A stretch of DNA of 64,000 nt from Limnomonas spitsbergensis (GCA_037349105.1 JAYJMM010000041.1:9422501-9486500), one strand, 5' to 3'. Shown: positions 34,201 through 46,505, counted from the first letter of the stretch. Notes: generated by a model from the sequence alone, not told the origin. Program-made: numbers and translations.

Positions 34201-37200
34201 TCTTACAGACCCCCCTGGTTATATCAGGGGCTCACGCTCAGAGAGTTAGTACCTCTCTCCCCCCCAAGACTGTAAGAGACTTACGTCCCAGGTGGCCTTG
34301 GAGGACTCGAGAACTCCGTTGAGGAAGTTGAGCTGACTCGTAATGTTAGCGGGTGAGGCCTATGCAGGGGTGAGCAAGGTATTTAGGGGCAAGCGAGCCA
34401 TCCCGGATATGGGAAGGCATTCACTTAGCAGGGTGTTGAGCTAGTGCCCCGGGTGAGTCATGCGCAGGGGTCATTTGGGTGAGGGCAAGGCATTTGGGAC
34501 AACGAGGACCTTAGTGGTGTCAGACTAGCAGTGTGACCGCAGTTAAAGCATCTTTTATAGTTACAGCAGTTGTAGCAGGTCAAGCAGACGCACCTAATCG
34601 GAGGAATGCATTATTTCTCTGCTTTTTTAGCCAGCCATGTTCCAAGTTCCTCATCATGGTAATTAGATCTGTCCATAGACTGCTGGATTCCTCATGCTGA
34701 CTCACCCTTCATGCTGACTCAGCCCACCTGCCACATCAGCCTTGATGCTGGTTCACCCAAGCCTTCCCCTCAAAGTGATGCACTTTATTTGGCCTGTAAG
34801 GAGATCTGTTTGACCTAGTGGATCCGGATAGAGATTTGCTTGACTCACCCAAGCCCTCCACTCCGTGGTGTTGTACTTGTAGTTAGCCTGTCAACAGAAG
34901 AAAGTAGTTTGTGAGGGTCATAAGGAGGGCCCAACCCACAAAAGCGATAGAACAAATAAGATGAATAAACTGGGAAGATGCCAGCACTACCTTACACCAT
35001 TTTAACCTCCTATTCCCTCGATGCTCCTAGCCATGTTTTGTCACAAACTCCAGCAGCACACCCGGCAGACCCCTCCCGATTTCAGGCAGGGCCACCTTCC
35101 CTAGGCACTGCCAGACAAGCGTATGGCACACACACCCCCATCTTGTAAACACACACATGCTCGGACCGCACTAGGCCTGCATACCTTGGCGTATTTTGTG
35201 ACAAAGGGGTTGGTGTTGACGGCACCGAAGCGGATGCGGACCTTGGAGTCCTTGGAGTGAACTTCAAAGCCATAGGTACGATCCGCAACCCAGTTGGGGT
35301 TGGTGGCAGTGTAGGCAATCTGGGCCGCAACGCTGCCTGCATGGTGGGGAGATGGCACATGGCGGTGGGGCGTGGAAGGGACAGGGGACAGGTCAAGCCT
35401 GTCAGGGTTAGGGGAATGTTAGAGACACAATACATAAATGAACAGGCAATAAGATCTCTCACAAGTTGTATCATCCCCCAAATATTGTTATTCCATGACG
35501 CTAAGACGACATGTCATTATTGCATGGCGCATGGACTAACGGGCTCACCGTTGGCGACGATGTCGTGGTTCCCAAAGACCTGCACACCAATCAGTGTTTG
35601 CTTTTAGTTCTTTGCCATTTCATTGTTCAGCACTGAAATGCCCCCGAAGCCTGCCCTAGGCAGGACATACCCCCAATTCTCAGGATCTACGCAGTTTGTT
35701 CATGGTGCTCAGAACATTTTAAATAGACACTTCTGACAATAGTGGAAGAGGGTAGGAGGGAGGTAAAAACGCCTCAGCAAGGGTTCAAAAGCTCATTGGT
35801 AGCAAGGTTGACGGAGGGAGCCTTCAGTGAGCAGTACTCAGAGGCCTAGGATGAAAAGGGAGGGGGGCAGTAGCCCCCTCAGCAGGCACCACTGCCAAAG
35901 ATGTGCACATCCAGCCTATCTCGGCGACTGGGGGGGCACCTCTACACCTGCCTTTGAGTGCCCGTGCTCAAGGTATCCAGGCTGACAAATTTTGCACTGC
36001 TCCTACCTGCTATTGGCTTTCTGTGCCCTGCTTCCTGCCCTACCTTTGACCACTTGCGTTGTACCATGAGGGCGTGCTTTGGGCTTCCAGGTCCTACTAT
36101 TTATCCTGCCTGCTGCTTGCTGTGCCCTGCCTGCTGCATTCCCATAGCTGCAGCACTCACGTTGTACCATTTAAGGCCCTTGATAGTCGGCGTCTTGTCT
36201 GAGTTGTAGACATCCTCCCAGTCCGTCTTCCAGCGCGTAAGATTGTCCAGTCCACACTCTGCATTTGTGTGGAGGGGGGAAGGACAGACAGTGAGTGCCC
36301 AAGGGACAGCAGGTTACACACAAGAAACAACAGTATCACACAGATCGGTACATGGGTGTTTCCTCTGATATCAGATAGTGTACGCTGACTCATCAGACTA
36401 ACCATGATGGGCTCGTGCCTAACACTGCCGCAGATTTGATTTGCCTTCCCTCGGAAATGAAATAATTGATTATTTCAATGCTGCCCTCAGGGAAACTGTC
36501 GACAAAATCTCTTGATTTCCGACTGAAATTGGCGTTGATAATCCACATATAGTATATTCATCCCTCAACTCCAAACAACGTTAATTTAGAGGGATGGCAA
36601 ATCAAATCTACGGTACGCAGCATTTATTTTAGTGCTAGTGTCCACCAGGCTCATTGAGGGAGGGAGGGTGGCCATCACTGGGCCATTGGGGCAGAAAATA
36701 CAACCCTCATGCCTTGCTCACCATAAAAGTTGTCGCCGGTGCCGATGACAAACTCACAGCCCTGCGGGTGCATTTCACAAGCCTTGTCCATGGCAACGGC
36801 GTCAAACATCTGCAGAATCCCGCCATCATAGTCATCGGCAGCGAAGCCGTTGGCCGGGTTGGAGCACCAGCCGCTGACGTCGTAGCCACCATTCGCTGCC
36901 GACGTCGTGGATAGGGCTCCGCCAACCCTTCCCCAATCTGAAAATTGAAAATAAGTGAGGTGCGTGGTTTCGGAACTGAGGGGGGAGTTCCAAATGGGAG
37001 ATGACCAGATGACAACGACGGCTACACCAAGTGGTGAAGTGGGGACATGCAGCCCGTTTCCAATGCGCGTATGGAGGAAAGAAATGGGTACAAGGCCCGC
37101 GAAAATATTCTGCAGTGCTCGTTTTGAACTGACATCTGTGTAATGCTGGCGTGGCTTACCGATGGTTAACAGTGGCGTAATTCTCTGGCGACCCAAGCTG

Positions 37201-37866
37201 ACACTGCATTTTTCTATGATCGAGTGATCGACGACCCAAAAATTCACGTGTTCTTCCTGGGGATTTATCGGTAAGTACAGACATGCATGGCGAAGCCTGA
37301 TGGTGATTGATGAGTGTTACGTGTATTCGCGTGTAGAAGTGTCGGTTGAGTGCACCCTCGTCGGGTCGTCGACTGATGAAAGGATCAATGTGTCACGTGT
37401 GGTGGGTCCTCAACGGCGGAATCGAGGCTGAAGAGATTATGGATTCGTTCCTCGGAGTCTGTTTCATCACGGAATTATATCTCTAACGAAAACAAGAGGC
37501 GCGGGCTAGCGAGTCGGTGCATTGATTGTCGATTGGCTGGACAGGGTTCGTGAAGTAAGGGGACATACATGCAGTGATGGCATTACCATCCACATGGTCA
37601 TTACTGAATGCATGCTGCTCTTCGATCATGAACATATGATACCGGTATGCTCCTGCTAAGAAAACATGCCATACCGGTGTGGTCCCAAGTACAAGACGTT
37701 GAAGGCAAATAGGCAAATGTATTAGCAACTCACCTCCGATGACGGCAAATGACACAGTGCGCTTGTTCTTCGTCAACTTCTGAATGGGCAGGGCACACTT
37801 GCACGCATCCTGGGCTGCAACAGCGGCAACACACAGGAGGACCATGTACGAGAGCAACATTTTCAT
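31266..37866 (-). CDS. Secreted purple acid phosphatase (metallophosphatase)
   Basis: The protein hydrolyses phosphate monoesters with a dinuclear metal centre, in the secretory route or outside the cell. Eleven exons join in phase: 37734-37866, 36722-36937, 36161-36258, 35549-35579, 35185-35336, 34849-34887, 34285-34359, 33742-33876, 33277-33403, 31374-31573 and 31266-31307, giving 415 residues. The start MKMLLSYMVLLCVAAVAAQD is a clear signal peptide. All metal-site motifs are present: GDWG (Asp45), GDNFY (Asp113, Tyr116), GNHD (Asn153), GHHP (His253) and NGHDH (His310, His312). Length and motif order fit the small mammalian/plant type (tartrate-resistant) enzymes. The last intron (31308-31373) is 66 bases and in frame, so retaining it would only add 22 residues. 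Intron 9 carries a large 36-bp satellite. Several introns hold decayed copies of exon edges. Confidence 0.93.
31677..33016. repeat. 36-bp satellite, about 37 copies, in intron 9 of the acid phosphatase gene
   Basis: The unit begins ATGCAATACGTGGGTATCTC and is 36 bases, a multiple of three, so at least four frames stay open through the whole array. Copies are nearly identical. A C/T change (TCTCCAACC or TCTCTAACC) marks some units from about 32130 to 32870, mostly every third one. Rare changes are GCAAAACG near 32081, an ACATGG variant at two sites and one GCGGTCC unit near 32250. The array is between exons 9 and 10. Confidence 0.95.
33420..33595. repeat. GGCA/GGTA-rich minisatellite in intron 8 of the acid phosphatase gene
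   Basis: Units of roughly 50 bases contain a GGCAGGCAGGCAGGTAGG-like core followed by ATGAAGGG(T)GTG or ACTAGGTAGAC. About four degenerate copies are visible just upstream of exon 9. Confidence 0.7.
34361..34500 (-). repeat. Decayed copy of the acid phosphatase exon 7 start
   Basis: Plus-strand text at the exon 7 acceptor is CGGGTGAGGCCTATGCAGGG (about 34350). It is repeated as CGGGTGAGTCATGCGCAGGG at about 34450. Both are followed within 40 bases by AAGG(T/C)ATTT(A/G)GG. Confidence 0.6.
34745..34780 (-). repeat. Decayed copy of the acid phosphatase exon 6 donor edge
   Basis: The exon 6/donor boundary on the plus strand is TGACTCACCCAAGCCCTCC (about 34842). The intron repeats it as TGGTTCACCCAAGCCTTCC at about 34749. 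Further TGCTGACTCACCC-like copies lie at about 34698-34722. Confidence 0.6.
36044..36080 (-). repeat. Decayed copy of the acid phosphatase exon 3 donor edge
   Basis: The boundary reads on the plus strand CACTCACGTTGTACCATTTA (about 36155). The intron has CACTTGCGTTGTACCATGAG at about 36051. The flanking text (CTGTGCCCTGC...) is also repeated on both sides. Confidence 0.65.
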
Positions 37867-39544
37867 GATGATCGATTAATGGACGATTGATGGGCATGTC
37901 AACTGGGGAACCTTTATCCCGATGCTGGCCGGTACGAACATGCGTTCTATTACGCATCTTCAGAAGATGCCGATAATATTATTCCACGAGAGAAAAAAAT
38001 GTACAGAAAGAACAAACTAGGATGCGGATCGCCGCTTGCATTAGTCGGTCATAATAACCCGCATAAGATGCCAGGCAAACACGAGGAAGATGAGGATAGG
38101 CTTCCGTGCTGGAGAAATGTATCAGAAGGGTGTTAAATGTTTGAACTGTGAAGAAAGCCTTGTTTTGCCGAGTTTCAGTCGGAAGCTGGCCCAACAGCCG
38201 AATCTTGGTTTGTATCGTATTGGCATTTTCATATTTTTAGCAGTTACCAGGGGGTGTCACCCTATTTCATTTATCTACCAAGCGTCTTGAAACGCCGGGC
38301 TATCATGACATAAATAAGATGACGTAAATAAGGGCAAATAATCCGTAATACCCTCATCACCATGCAAGAAAGCTTCATCAGTCATCAGAGCCTTGATCCT
38401 GAACATAGCTCGGGTGGGACGGTCAAGAACCCTTTGTATTGCAAATCAAATTTCCGGATCAAGCATGTTAGCAGCCTGCGGTGCCGGCCTGCCGGTTGCA
38501 TCAGGTTTGAAACGGCCGTGGATGAGGCCTTCATCTCCTGTCGATCTTGCAAACTGTTCGTGCCGGGATGCTGCCTACTAACACAGCCCTAGTTGTCATG
38601 CAGCAAAAATACCCATGCTGGATGGCTCAGCCACCGTTGCTGGCCAACAAGACGATGGCCTTGCCCAACACAAGGAGCGCCAAGAAGGCAGATGCAGCCG
38701 CCAGTGGCGTCATCGCATGGGAAAGCATGGCGACACATTAGGCCTCAAATACGGGGCCTGAGGAGGTGTGCGGGGAGGAGGATGGACACCAGGGCAGTGA
38801 TCTACAGGGAGAAGGAACAACAAGGCGGCCTTTCATGGCCAGCAGCCCACACCAGGTTCCTTTCCCCTTCCCATCCTTCCCCTTCCTTCACCTCAGTTCT
38901 TTCATATCCCAAGCAAACGGACCCAGTGACCTGGTGAGCTGGGCCCAGAGACCCCTCCTCTTTTTACATCCAAAACTCGTCCAGAATGTAAAACACACGT
39001 GTCATGAACGGTCTGCGCTCCATCGCCCATGGAGGAAGCGGACCAAGAGGCCATACCCGAGGAGGACAAAAAAGCTGTGGAGGGGTGCCTGTCCCATCCT
39101 CTGTGTTCTGCCAGATGGGTGGCCATTATGCCGTGCCGTTTTTGCCTGTCTATTCCGGAGTAGCTGCAACAGAACTGCAGTGCAGCCAGATGCAGTATAA
39201 CAAGCACATGGACAGCCAAGTGTTGCATTAGCTGCCGGGCCTGGTTCAGGAGCATCAGCTGCAGTACAACCGTCCATCGAGGCATCCATACTGTTAATCT
39301 GGTACATGATGATGTAATAGGTGCATCCCAATGTTTATTTGCATGGTGTACGGTACGACAGAACTTAACATTCATAACAAGGTAACTGTTCCTTCTTGCA
39401 GTATGGCCGCTACCGGTAATGATGCTTTTGACAAGCTTGCAGACTTCCGAGTTCATACAATCATTGGGTTCAAAGACGTGTAAAGGAAATCATGGCATAA
39501 CCTCTCAAGCCACTTACAGGAGGGCGCCACAGACATTCAACAAT
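37867..39544. other. No supported gene
   Basis: The first few hundred bases are probably the promoter of the acid phosphatase gene. Short plus-strand frames around 38360-38740 and 38760-39230 show no motif and no consistent splicing. I see nothing I can name. Confidence 0.4.
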
Positions 39545-39834
39545 TGTACCGGGGTAGGCTTAAATGGGAGGCGCAGACTTATGTTGAGGACGTCGTTCGC
39601 GTTGTGGAGGCCTAGTTTCGTTGTTTTTCTTTGCCTTCTTGGGGAATAGGCTTCAGAGGGGCAAGGGTTAGTTCGGGCTGTCTTTTCCTTTTTGGGGGGG
39701 GTATTTCTTTCCTTTGTTTCCTTCTCCTTCTTTCCCTCTTCACTTCAGTTTATTTTCCTCCAACGCGTCAGTTGGGCGCCCACGCGGCCGAGCCTTTTCG
39801 AGTAGGGCCCAGAGGGGTTATGTCATTGACTTAC
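39545..39834 (+). mobile_element. Retroelement 3' end, plus orientation
   Basis: It shares the body of the element at 29450-29708 (TTTCTTTGCCTTCTTGGGGA, AATAGGCTTCAGAGGGGC, GTTCGGGCTGTCTTTTCC). It continues through a T-rich tract into GTTGGGCGCCCACGCGGCCG and the family end GGGCCCAGAGGGGTTATGTC-ATTGAC at about 39807-39832. It is 5'-truncated; I could not define a target-site duplication. Confidence 0.65.
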
Positions 39835-39894
39835 AGCAAAAACAACAACCTCTTTCAACACCATCATAGCCCTGCTGCAAGGAACAGCAGCTGC

Positions 39895-42621
39895 CTATGC
39901 CTCTGCTGCCTGAGCCACCTCTAACTCCGATGCCTTGGCCTTTGCTGCCTTCGCCGCAGCGCGCGCCATCCTGGCCGCCGACACCTCAGCTGCCGCCAGC
40001 GCAATGAAGCTCTTGTCTTGGGGCTGCGTAATGAACTCTGGTCTCTGGAAGACAAGCGACCGCCTCCCACTCACATCCAGCCCGCTGTGGCGCGCTAGCA
40101 GGTCCAGCCTGCAGGCGGGGAAAACAAGGCCCGTAAGAACTCTTGAGGCACACTTACTGGTTAGCCTCCGGCAGTCGATGATAAACACACATTTTGAGCC
40201 TGACAGAGATCAGCTACGGATAGCCTTTAAGTCGATAGTGCATGTGTAAAATATCCACACTGTGAGAGCTATAAGATATATACCTTGTGTCGAGATCAAC
40301 GACCTTTGCAATGACCCAAGTCCTACAGTTCAAGTGGCATGAGCAACCTATTGCCGCACGCGCTCTTCATGATGACAGCACAGGGCTGCAAGGTTCAGAC
40401 GGCATCCCTTGGTAACATTCTCCTTTTACTAATGGGGGGGGGCAGGCGCTCGTCGGGATTTCCATTTGTCCCACTATCCATTGTTCCATGTGGTATACTA
40501 AGATATGGCTGAATATCATTATTTTTACCTAAAAGGATGCACCTTGAAGAATTATGACTGCTGCCCAGAAGGATCCACACAGGCTCCCTTGACGTCCCAT
40601 TGTCCAAGGTGTCACAACCCATCCTTTGGCAGCCCAACTCGTTGTCTGCGCCCGCAAGGCACCCTCATCATTGCTATGTAGTGTACAACAGCTACCTTTC
40701 AGCTCAATCCCGGCCTGCGGCCTTGAGGTCTTGGTGCAGCAAGCCCTGGCGCTCAAGCAACGAGCTGGTCGTGATTTCACCCCAATCTGGCCTTGCATTG
40801 CCCTGCAGCCTACCAACATGCTCTCTTAAAGGTTGACTCACCTGTTTCTTATCACGTCCAGGCGCATGTGCAGGATGGCAGGCGTGCCAGCCACCAGCTG
40901 CTGGATCTTGGAGAAGTGCTCGTCGGGAACGTGCAGCTGAACCCTGAGCGCATGGCAGGCTCGCTCGATTTGCGCAGGCGCAAGCCCCAGGATCCGTATG
41001 TCAGCCTCCAGCGCAGCTCGGCCACAATCCTTTCCCAGAACGACAGACAGAGCAAACGCGGCCTCTGGGAAGGGGGGGGCAGATAGCGCAGGGTTCGGGG
41101 GGGGGTCAGGCGCAGAGGTCAGGGAGGATATAGGCACAGGGTGTAGGGAAGCTTAAGGAGGGTGACGTGCACTGGGTGCAATGGGTTTTGGGGGGTCCTT
41201 GCACTTGATGTCGAAGGTTCCAGGGTTGAGAGGATGCTAACAAACGCAAGCAAACAGCGACGACGCATCCTCGTAATGCCAAGTGGTGTCAACCAAGGCT
41301 GCCCAGCGGGGAGAAAACTGGTTTAGGTCCCTGAAAAAACAGCTTGGCAGTGTCATTTGCAGGCAGTAAACAGCCATGAGATTTGAGATTTATACGGGGT
41401 TGGCGAACAGAAAGAGGATGGACTGGGCAGGCAAAGTCCTCAACAGATTCCACAAGCGGCAGCATGGTCAGTCGCACATGGCGACAACCCTAGGCCATGC
41501 CATTCAGCTTCTTGGTTGCCTGCCGGTCTTCATGTTTGCAGGCCGTGGGTCGCCTAGAGACGTATGGGACAAGATCTGCATGACCGCATCGAGGTCTTTA
41601 CTAAAGGACTGGAACCTAGGAGCTGCATCTACATTACCAAAGGACACAGCTTCGGAAAGCAAAAAATGTCATTTGCATCCCACGGACCTGCAACCTGTCC
41701 ATCGTGGAGGCCCAGCAAGGCACTGTTGCTGCGTGTCAATGCGCCTAGAGGGAACGGCATGCCCAAGAAGACCTTGCATGCCTCATCCATTGCATGCAGC
41801 TTGGCTGCGGTGCCAAGTGCACTGCGTGCGATCCAGCTTCCGAGGCGCGGCATGAGCTGCCCAACCGGCGGGAGGTGGCGCGGCGCGGCGTCCATGAACA
41901 CCCGCATGGCGCTGCGCAACTGCGTGCCCGTGTACGCCAGCACGCCAGCATCGCCAAGCAACTGTGCATCCAGCGATAGCCCCGGGAACTGCTTCTGGAG
42001 CTCAGAGAGATCGCGCAGGCGATAGGCTAGCATGGCAGGGTCTGCTGGCGCATTGCCGTTATGGACTGCATGCCTCATCGCCTGCATGGCGCCAGGGGAG
42101 AGGCCGTGCTCGGCTGCCAGGTCCGAGGCCGTCGCGTCGCTGAGCAGTACATCAGTTAGGCCGGGAAATTCTGGAATAAATGTTTTCCGACTGCTTCTCC
42201 TCGCGGACGGCTTGGCCAAGCCGAGGTCGACACCTGATCCGTACGGAACGTTGGGATCAGGGATAGTGGGGAGGCTTAAACTGTATGCTCTTCATATGTA
42301 TTTTTATATGAAATCAACGCCGGCTTCATAGTTGGACCATCGGCAAGATGCATGCCTGCCTGCGCCAAATTGAGTTTTTCTGTCCTCACCTCGTTGCATG
42401 GTTAGCGGCGGGAACTGCTTGCGCGTCCAGGCCTCAAGTGAATTTATTTGGCTTGAAGTATCCGAATCCAGTCGTGCAGCCGCTGGCGCGGTCATGGCTC
42501 GGGCATGTGCAAGACCACCACCATCCCAGCAGCTCATGCCATGGCTGGGACCGGCTGACGATCCCCGTGTGAACAAACTCGCAAAAAGCCGGGGAACGAT
42601 ATCGATACTTTGTCTTCTCAT
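39895..42621 (-). CDS. Helical protein, possibly mTERF-like, organelle targeting likely
   Basis: Exon 1 (42390-42621) starts MRRQSIDIVPRLFASLFTRG, basic and amphipathic like a mitochondrial or plastid presequence. It joins in phase to exon 2, which begins at 42233 (GVDLGLAKPSARRSSRKTF) and continues with DLAAEHGLSPGAMQAM and LGDAGVLAYTGTQLRSAMRV to about 41700. A further exon lies near 41600 (KDLDAVMQILSHTSLGD). Then come 40842-41064 (AALEADIRILGLAPAQIERA, QLVAGTPAILHMRLDVIRN) and the last exon 39895-40108 (RLDLLARHSGLDVSGRRSLV, an Ala/Lys-rich helix, stop). The last two exons join in phase. The 'PAILHMRLDVIRNRLDLL...GLD' pattern resembles mTERF repeats, which act in organelle gene expression, but this is weak. 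The joins in the middle are not settled. Confidence 0.5.
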
Positions 42622-44030
42622 TGTGTCAATGGGATGAATGCATGCCACGCGTCAACAAGGGCGCCTGTACTACTGGTAGTCTCAATTTAGGTCACACTTA
42701 TATAAGCCACTCTGTCAGCTACCCTAGGGATCATGGATCGGCAACAAATAGACTCTCTTGCAAAGCTTAAAGGTGCAAACATAGAAATGAAAACAAGCGG
42801 GATCTGGATTGATCAAGGCTAGGACGCCCTACAGAACAACCAAACCGACGAGCGAGGGACAGTCTCCGGGGCAAGGCTGATCCAACAGAAGCTCGCACGG
42901 CTGAATCCCTGGGCACGATCAGAGGACGTGTGCATATGCAGTACAGCCCAGCGTGGCCCCTTGTCTGCTGGAGGTGAGCCCTGCCGACCACATGGGCATG
43001 CACCGGCGGGATGTGCAATGCCATGTACTACAACTGCTGTGAGCCGCCTGAAGGTCTACTTTCTCTTGTTTTCCCTCGGCAGATTTCAGAGTGAATGCAT
43101 GGAAGCGCTGATCGGAGACGTCGCTGCATCTATCAGGGCATCCGCCACAGCTGCGCCTTCCATGGACAAGGCCCAAGCCACAAAGTTGGGCGGCACCTTT
43201 ATGCGATGATCATGGGGCGCAAGAAGTAGGTGGCGTGCCTGTGCATACCAGAAGTTTTAATTTTTTGAATTACCGTGCGGTACAACAAGAAGATGGATTT
43301 ATTTTTTATTTCTGCTTTTTATCCGCTCATTTCATTTTCATGTACCGCAGAGGGACTTTTTTATTTTTGGGAATTACAACCGGGAGGCCGGCCGCCGAGC
43401 AGCCATTATCTCTGGGACAGAAAGATCTGAAAAATCAGATGTCTCATACATAGAGTGGAAAAACAAATCACTGTGGAGGACCCTGAGGACCATACAGCAA
43501 AACAACAAAGGCAAGGCCTAAGGGGCCCACCCCAAAGAAGAGCTGCAACAACAGAGCAGAGCCGCAAGCCCTGAAAACTATGCCTCAAAGCACAGAGCTA
43601 CCAGGAACTAAAGCGTCCAGCACGTCCCAAATTATCAGCATTTTTTAATACAACGGGGGGCCGACCGCTGAGCAGCCGTTATCCCATTACACAAAAAAGT
43701 AATATGGAGATCTGGAGAGCCAGATCCCAAAGAGACAAACAAAAAACCGAAGAGCTGGTCCAGCTCAGGTCAAGTGAATCTGAGCGAGGCCCAGAGGTGC
43801 CATGGGTGTGTGCATTTCCCCCTTCAAATCCCTCTCCCCACTCCAGTAGGCCCTGCGCACACTCCCAGAAAGAGAGAGTTTGAGGAGAGGTGGTTGCAAG
43901 GTTCGGGAGAGGTGGGGATATTTGCTGGGCCATGGTATCATGATGTCTACTGCTGGTTTCTTGCAAATGCCTGATCTTGACTTCCTGATTTCTCCCCCTG
44001 GGGCAGGTTCCCACATCCCCTTTTTAACAG
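42622..44030. other. No supported gene; two tails of a second retroelement family
   Basis: From 43380 to 43700 two related segments occur, GGCCGGCCGCCGAGCAGCC at about 43387 and GGCCGACCGCTGAGCAGCC at about 43658. Each is bordered on the left by AAT(T)ACAACSGGGRGG. On the minus strand they end in GTTGTA(A/T)T, so they may be 3' tails of a second short retroelement family. A short plus frame at about 43083-43209 has no recognisable match. Confidence 0.35.
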
Positions 44031-44335
44031 CAGACGCGCGCAGCGCAGCCCTTGATGAGGGAGGGGCTGCTCCCTCAGCAAGTGGCCCATCAGGAGCTGA
44101 GGGTCGTACCTGCAGGAGGATATACGCTGCAGCAGCAGCAGAACCCGACCCAGCAGCAGCAGCTGCCACCACAATATCCGCGGCCACCAACAGCAGCAGC
44201 AATAACCGCCCCTCAGCAGCAGCAGCAGCATTATCGCCCCCCAGCAACAGCGGCAGCAGCAGCTCCCTCCCAGCCTGCCACTGGACCAAAAGCTGCAGCG
44301 CAGCACCCAGGCCGCTGGATTTTCCCTTTGTTGAG
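44031..44335 (+). CDS. Glutamine-rich exon of an unrecognised gene, cut by a retroelement
   Basis: After a TTTTTAACAG acceptor the plus strand reads QTRAAQPLMREGLLPQQVAH, then a Q-rich region built on CAG triplets (TLQQQQNPTQQQQLPPQYP, TAPQQQQQHYRPP) and an Ala-rich part. The sequence loses coding character at about 44335, where a retroelement 3' end begins. Q/P-rich stretches like this are common in algal regulatory and RNA-binding proteins, but no domain is visible, so no function can be given. Confidence 0.35.
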
Positions 44336-44522
44336 GGCTAGGATCTGGACGACCTGGAGTTTCTTCCGACTCCCTCTCTTTTCTGGGAAGGTCTTTCTCT
44401 TTGTTGGGAAGGTCTTTTTCACTCTTTTTTCAATCTGTTCCGTTCCACTCTCCTCTCGCCTTCAGTTTCTTTTTCTCCTGACTGAGCTTTTCCAGCATGG
44501 CCCAGAGGTGTTATGTCATTGA
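44335..44522 (+). mobile_element. Retroelement 3' end, plus orientation
   Basis: A T/C-rich tract (TCTTTTCTGGGAAGGTCTTT and a near repeat of it) leads to CTGACTGAGCTTTTCCAGC and the family end GGCCCAGAGGTGTTATGTCA-TTGAC at 44498-44522. This matches the end of the element at 39545-39834. Confidence 0.6.
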
Positions 44523-46180
44523 CTGGTATGCGTTCATCCAGCGCAAACAATAATGTATACGCGCAAATGAGCATTATAGACTAGCCCTTATCGTACCGTC
44601 CGCAATCAGGCTGATGGGAGCCTGGGAGGTCCATGCAAAAACCCTGAATACTCCCCACCTCAAAATGCTTTACCCTCTGGAAGGACTGCTCCCAGCAGGG
44701 GGCGGCTCTGTCTCCTCCCAAACTCTTTCCTTGGTCTGTAATCTGGATTTGTTCTTTACAGGGCTGGTGGACCCACTCACCCCGTGGAAGTCCCGTGGAC
44801 TAGTTACAGAGAGTCGGAAACTCTGAATACATACACACATAAATGTTCCTGAAATGTTCCGACACGGGGATGCCACATGTGTGGGCTTCATCTTGGTGGA
44901 TTGTTGAGAGACCACCAACCTTGCAAGCACGTAAGTCAGGAGTGTGCAAGTCATGCAATCAATCTTCATTTTGAGATTGGGACTCGTTTTGGGATGTCAT
45001 TTTATGACATTTTAAGCAATCATTTAACAATCAAATATTTCATGCAGCCACCTCAACATATTTCATGCAATCATTTTATGATATTTCATGCAAACACTTT
45101 TCATTTGTTTGAGGATTTATGGGTGAGCACTCTGGTTAGGCTCAACTAAAACTAACCGGAACAGGCAGCTGATTTTCATTTTTCGACTCAACAACAGTCT
45201 GGCTTTGCTGGATTTTTTACAATCGCTGCTTGCTTGGCATTTCATCCTACCGATTCTTGACATTGTTAACTCACATGTTTTTTTGCACATTTTCCTTTCC
45301 ATACCTAACACAACCTACAAGAATCCATTAGCGATTTATTTTCCAAAATGTCGAATTTCTCAATTCGTAAATCGTATTTTCGAAGTGTGTACCTCACTAA
45401 GGGGTGAAAGATACGTTGGAAAACTCGACGACCGTCGTCGCTAGTACCTGTCGAAAATCGCTCCTTATAGGGACTTCGCTAAAAATTCACCCCTAGGACA
45501 TAATCAAAACATCATAACAGAGTGGTGGCATATCAAATCTACGGCACATGAATGTAAGTAAACTGGTGATATTTTACTTGTATCGAAGCAAGCAGGGGAT
45601 GCAAGGGCACCATGCCTGCGCTGGTTGCATTGGCTGGAAGAGTCTCCTGGAAGCTTGGGCATTGGAAGCAAGCAAGGAGCGCCCTATGACAGCAACAGGG
45701 ATCTGAACAGTCAGCCGAGCGGATACAAATGTAGTGCTACCGGTATATCAAAGACATATCGATGTTTGTTCCACTGGATCTACTTCCGTTGTTACCATAG
45801 CCTATGTCAAGTTATGCATATTCCAGAGGTAGTCTTGAGCAAAAGCCGTACCTACAAAAATCCATCTGCCATAGCCATAACATGGTATCCGTCTAAGATT
45901 GAAACATTGCCGATTGCAGCCAGCTCTTTACTGCTAACACCCCGGGCAACTGCTACATCTTGACTTCATGAAAAAGCTATTCTGGCATAACTGCTCTACA
46001 ACCAGAGGCTCTGTCCACAACCATAGGCAATGACCAAATTCACTGAGGAAAACGGATTAGGGAACAAGCTATCCTTGCACACCTTGAGGTTGGTCATGAG
46101 AGGCTCCAGGCCCACCCTGCCCATTGGGGGGATAGACACCATCAGATCCTGAACCTGCCTTGGGATGCCTGTGATTGTAT
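44523..46180. other. No supported gene
   Basis: An AT-rich stretch at 44960-45480 includes repeats of ATTTCATGCA(A/G) (about 45010-45095). A stretch around 45600-45960 has a plus frame without motif. I find no exon chain. Confidence 0.4.
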
Positions 46181-46184
46181 CATG

Positions 46185-46505
46185 CTAGGCAGCTGCCTCA
46201 TCCGCCGGCGCCACCACCTCATCATCCTCTTGAGTCGGATCTTATAAACTCTTGCCATCTGTGGCCTGCGGCTACTAGGCAGCTGCTGTCTGTAGTACTT
46301 GTCCTTGTTGTCGGCAGCCGCCAGTTCCTCAGCATCTATCCTTCATATCAGATTTGAAATTAAGAACCCACCACCTTCTGCCAGTACCTGCTATGCAGCC
46401 TGCTCGGCAGCTTCTATACAGTGTCGAAGCAGCTTCTTCCCTATGCTCTCTTCGGCCTTTTCAGGCGATCCTCAACCTTGAGATCCTCAGAATTGGATCT
46501 CATCC
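46185..46505 (-). repeat. Decayed copies of the EMSY-LIKE last-exon end in the 3' flank
   Basis: Plus-strand text of the true coding end includes CAGCTGCTGTCTCCTCAGTA and CTCATCATCTTCAGAGTCAG. Downstream copies read CAGCTGCTGTCTGTAGTACT (about 46278), CTCATCATCCTCTTGAGTCG (about 46217) and GATCCTCAGAATTGGATCTC (about 46480). The gene's tail has been tandemly copied into its own 3' flank. Confidence 0.65.

Noticed and set aside
38360..39230. Short plus-strand frames around 38.4-39.2 kb
   Set aside because: No motif, no phase-compatible splice sites, and overlapping frames of equal length on the other strand.
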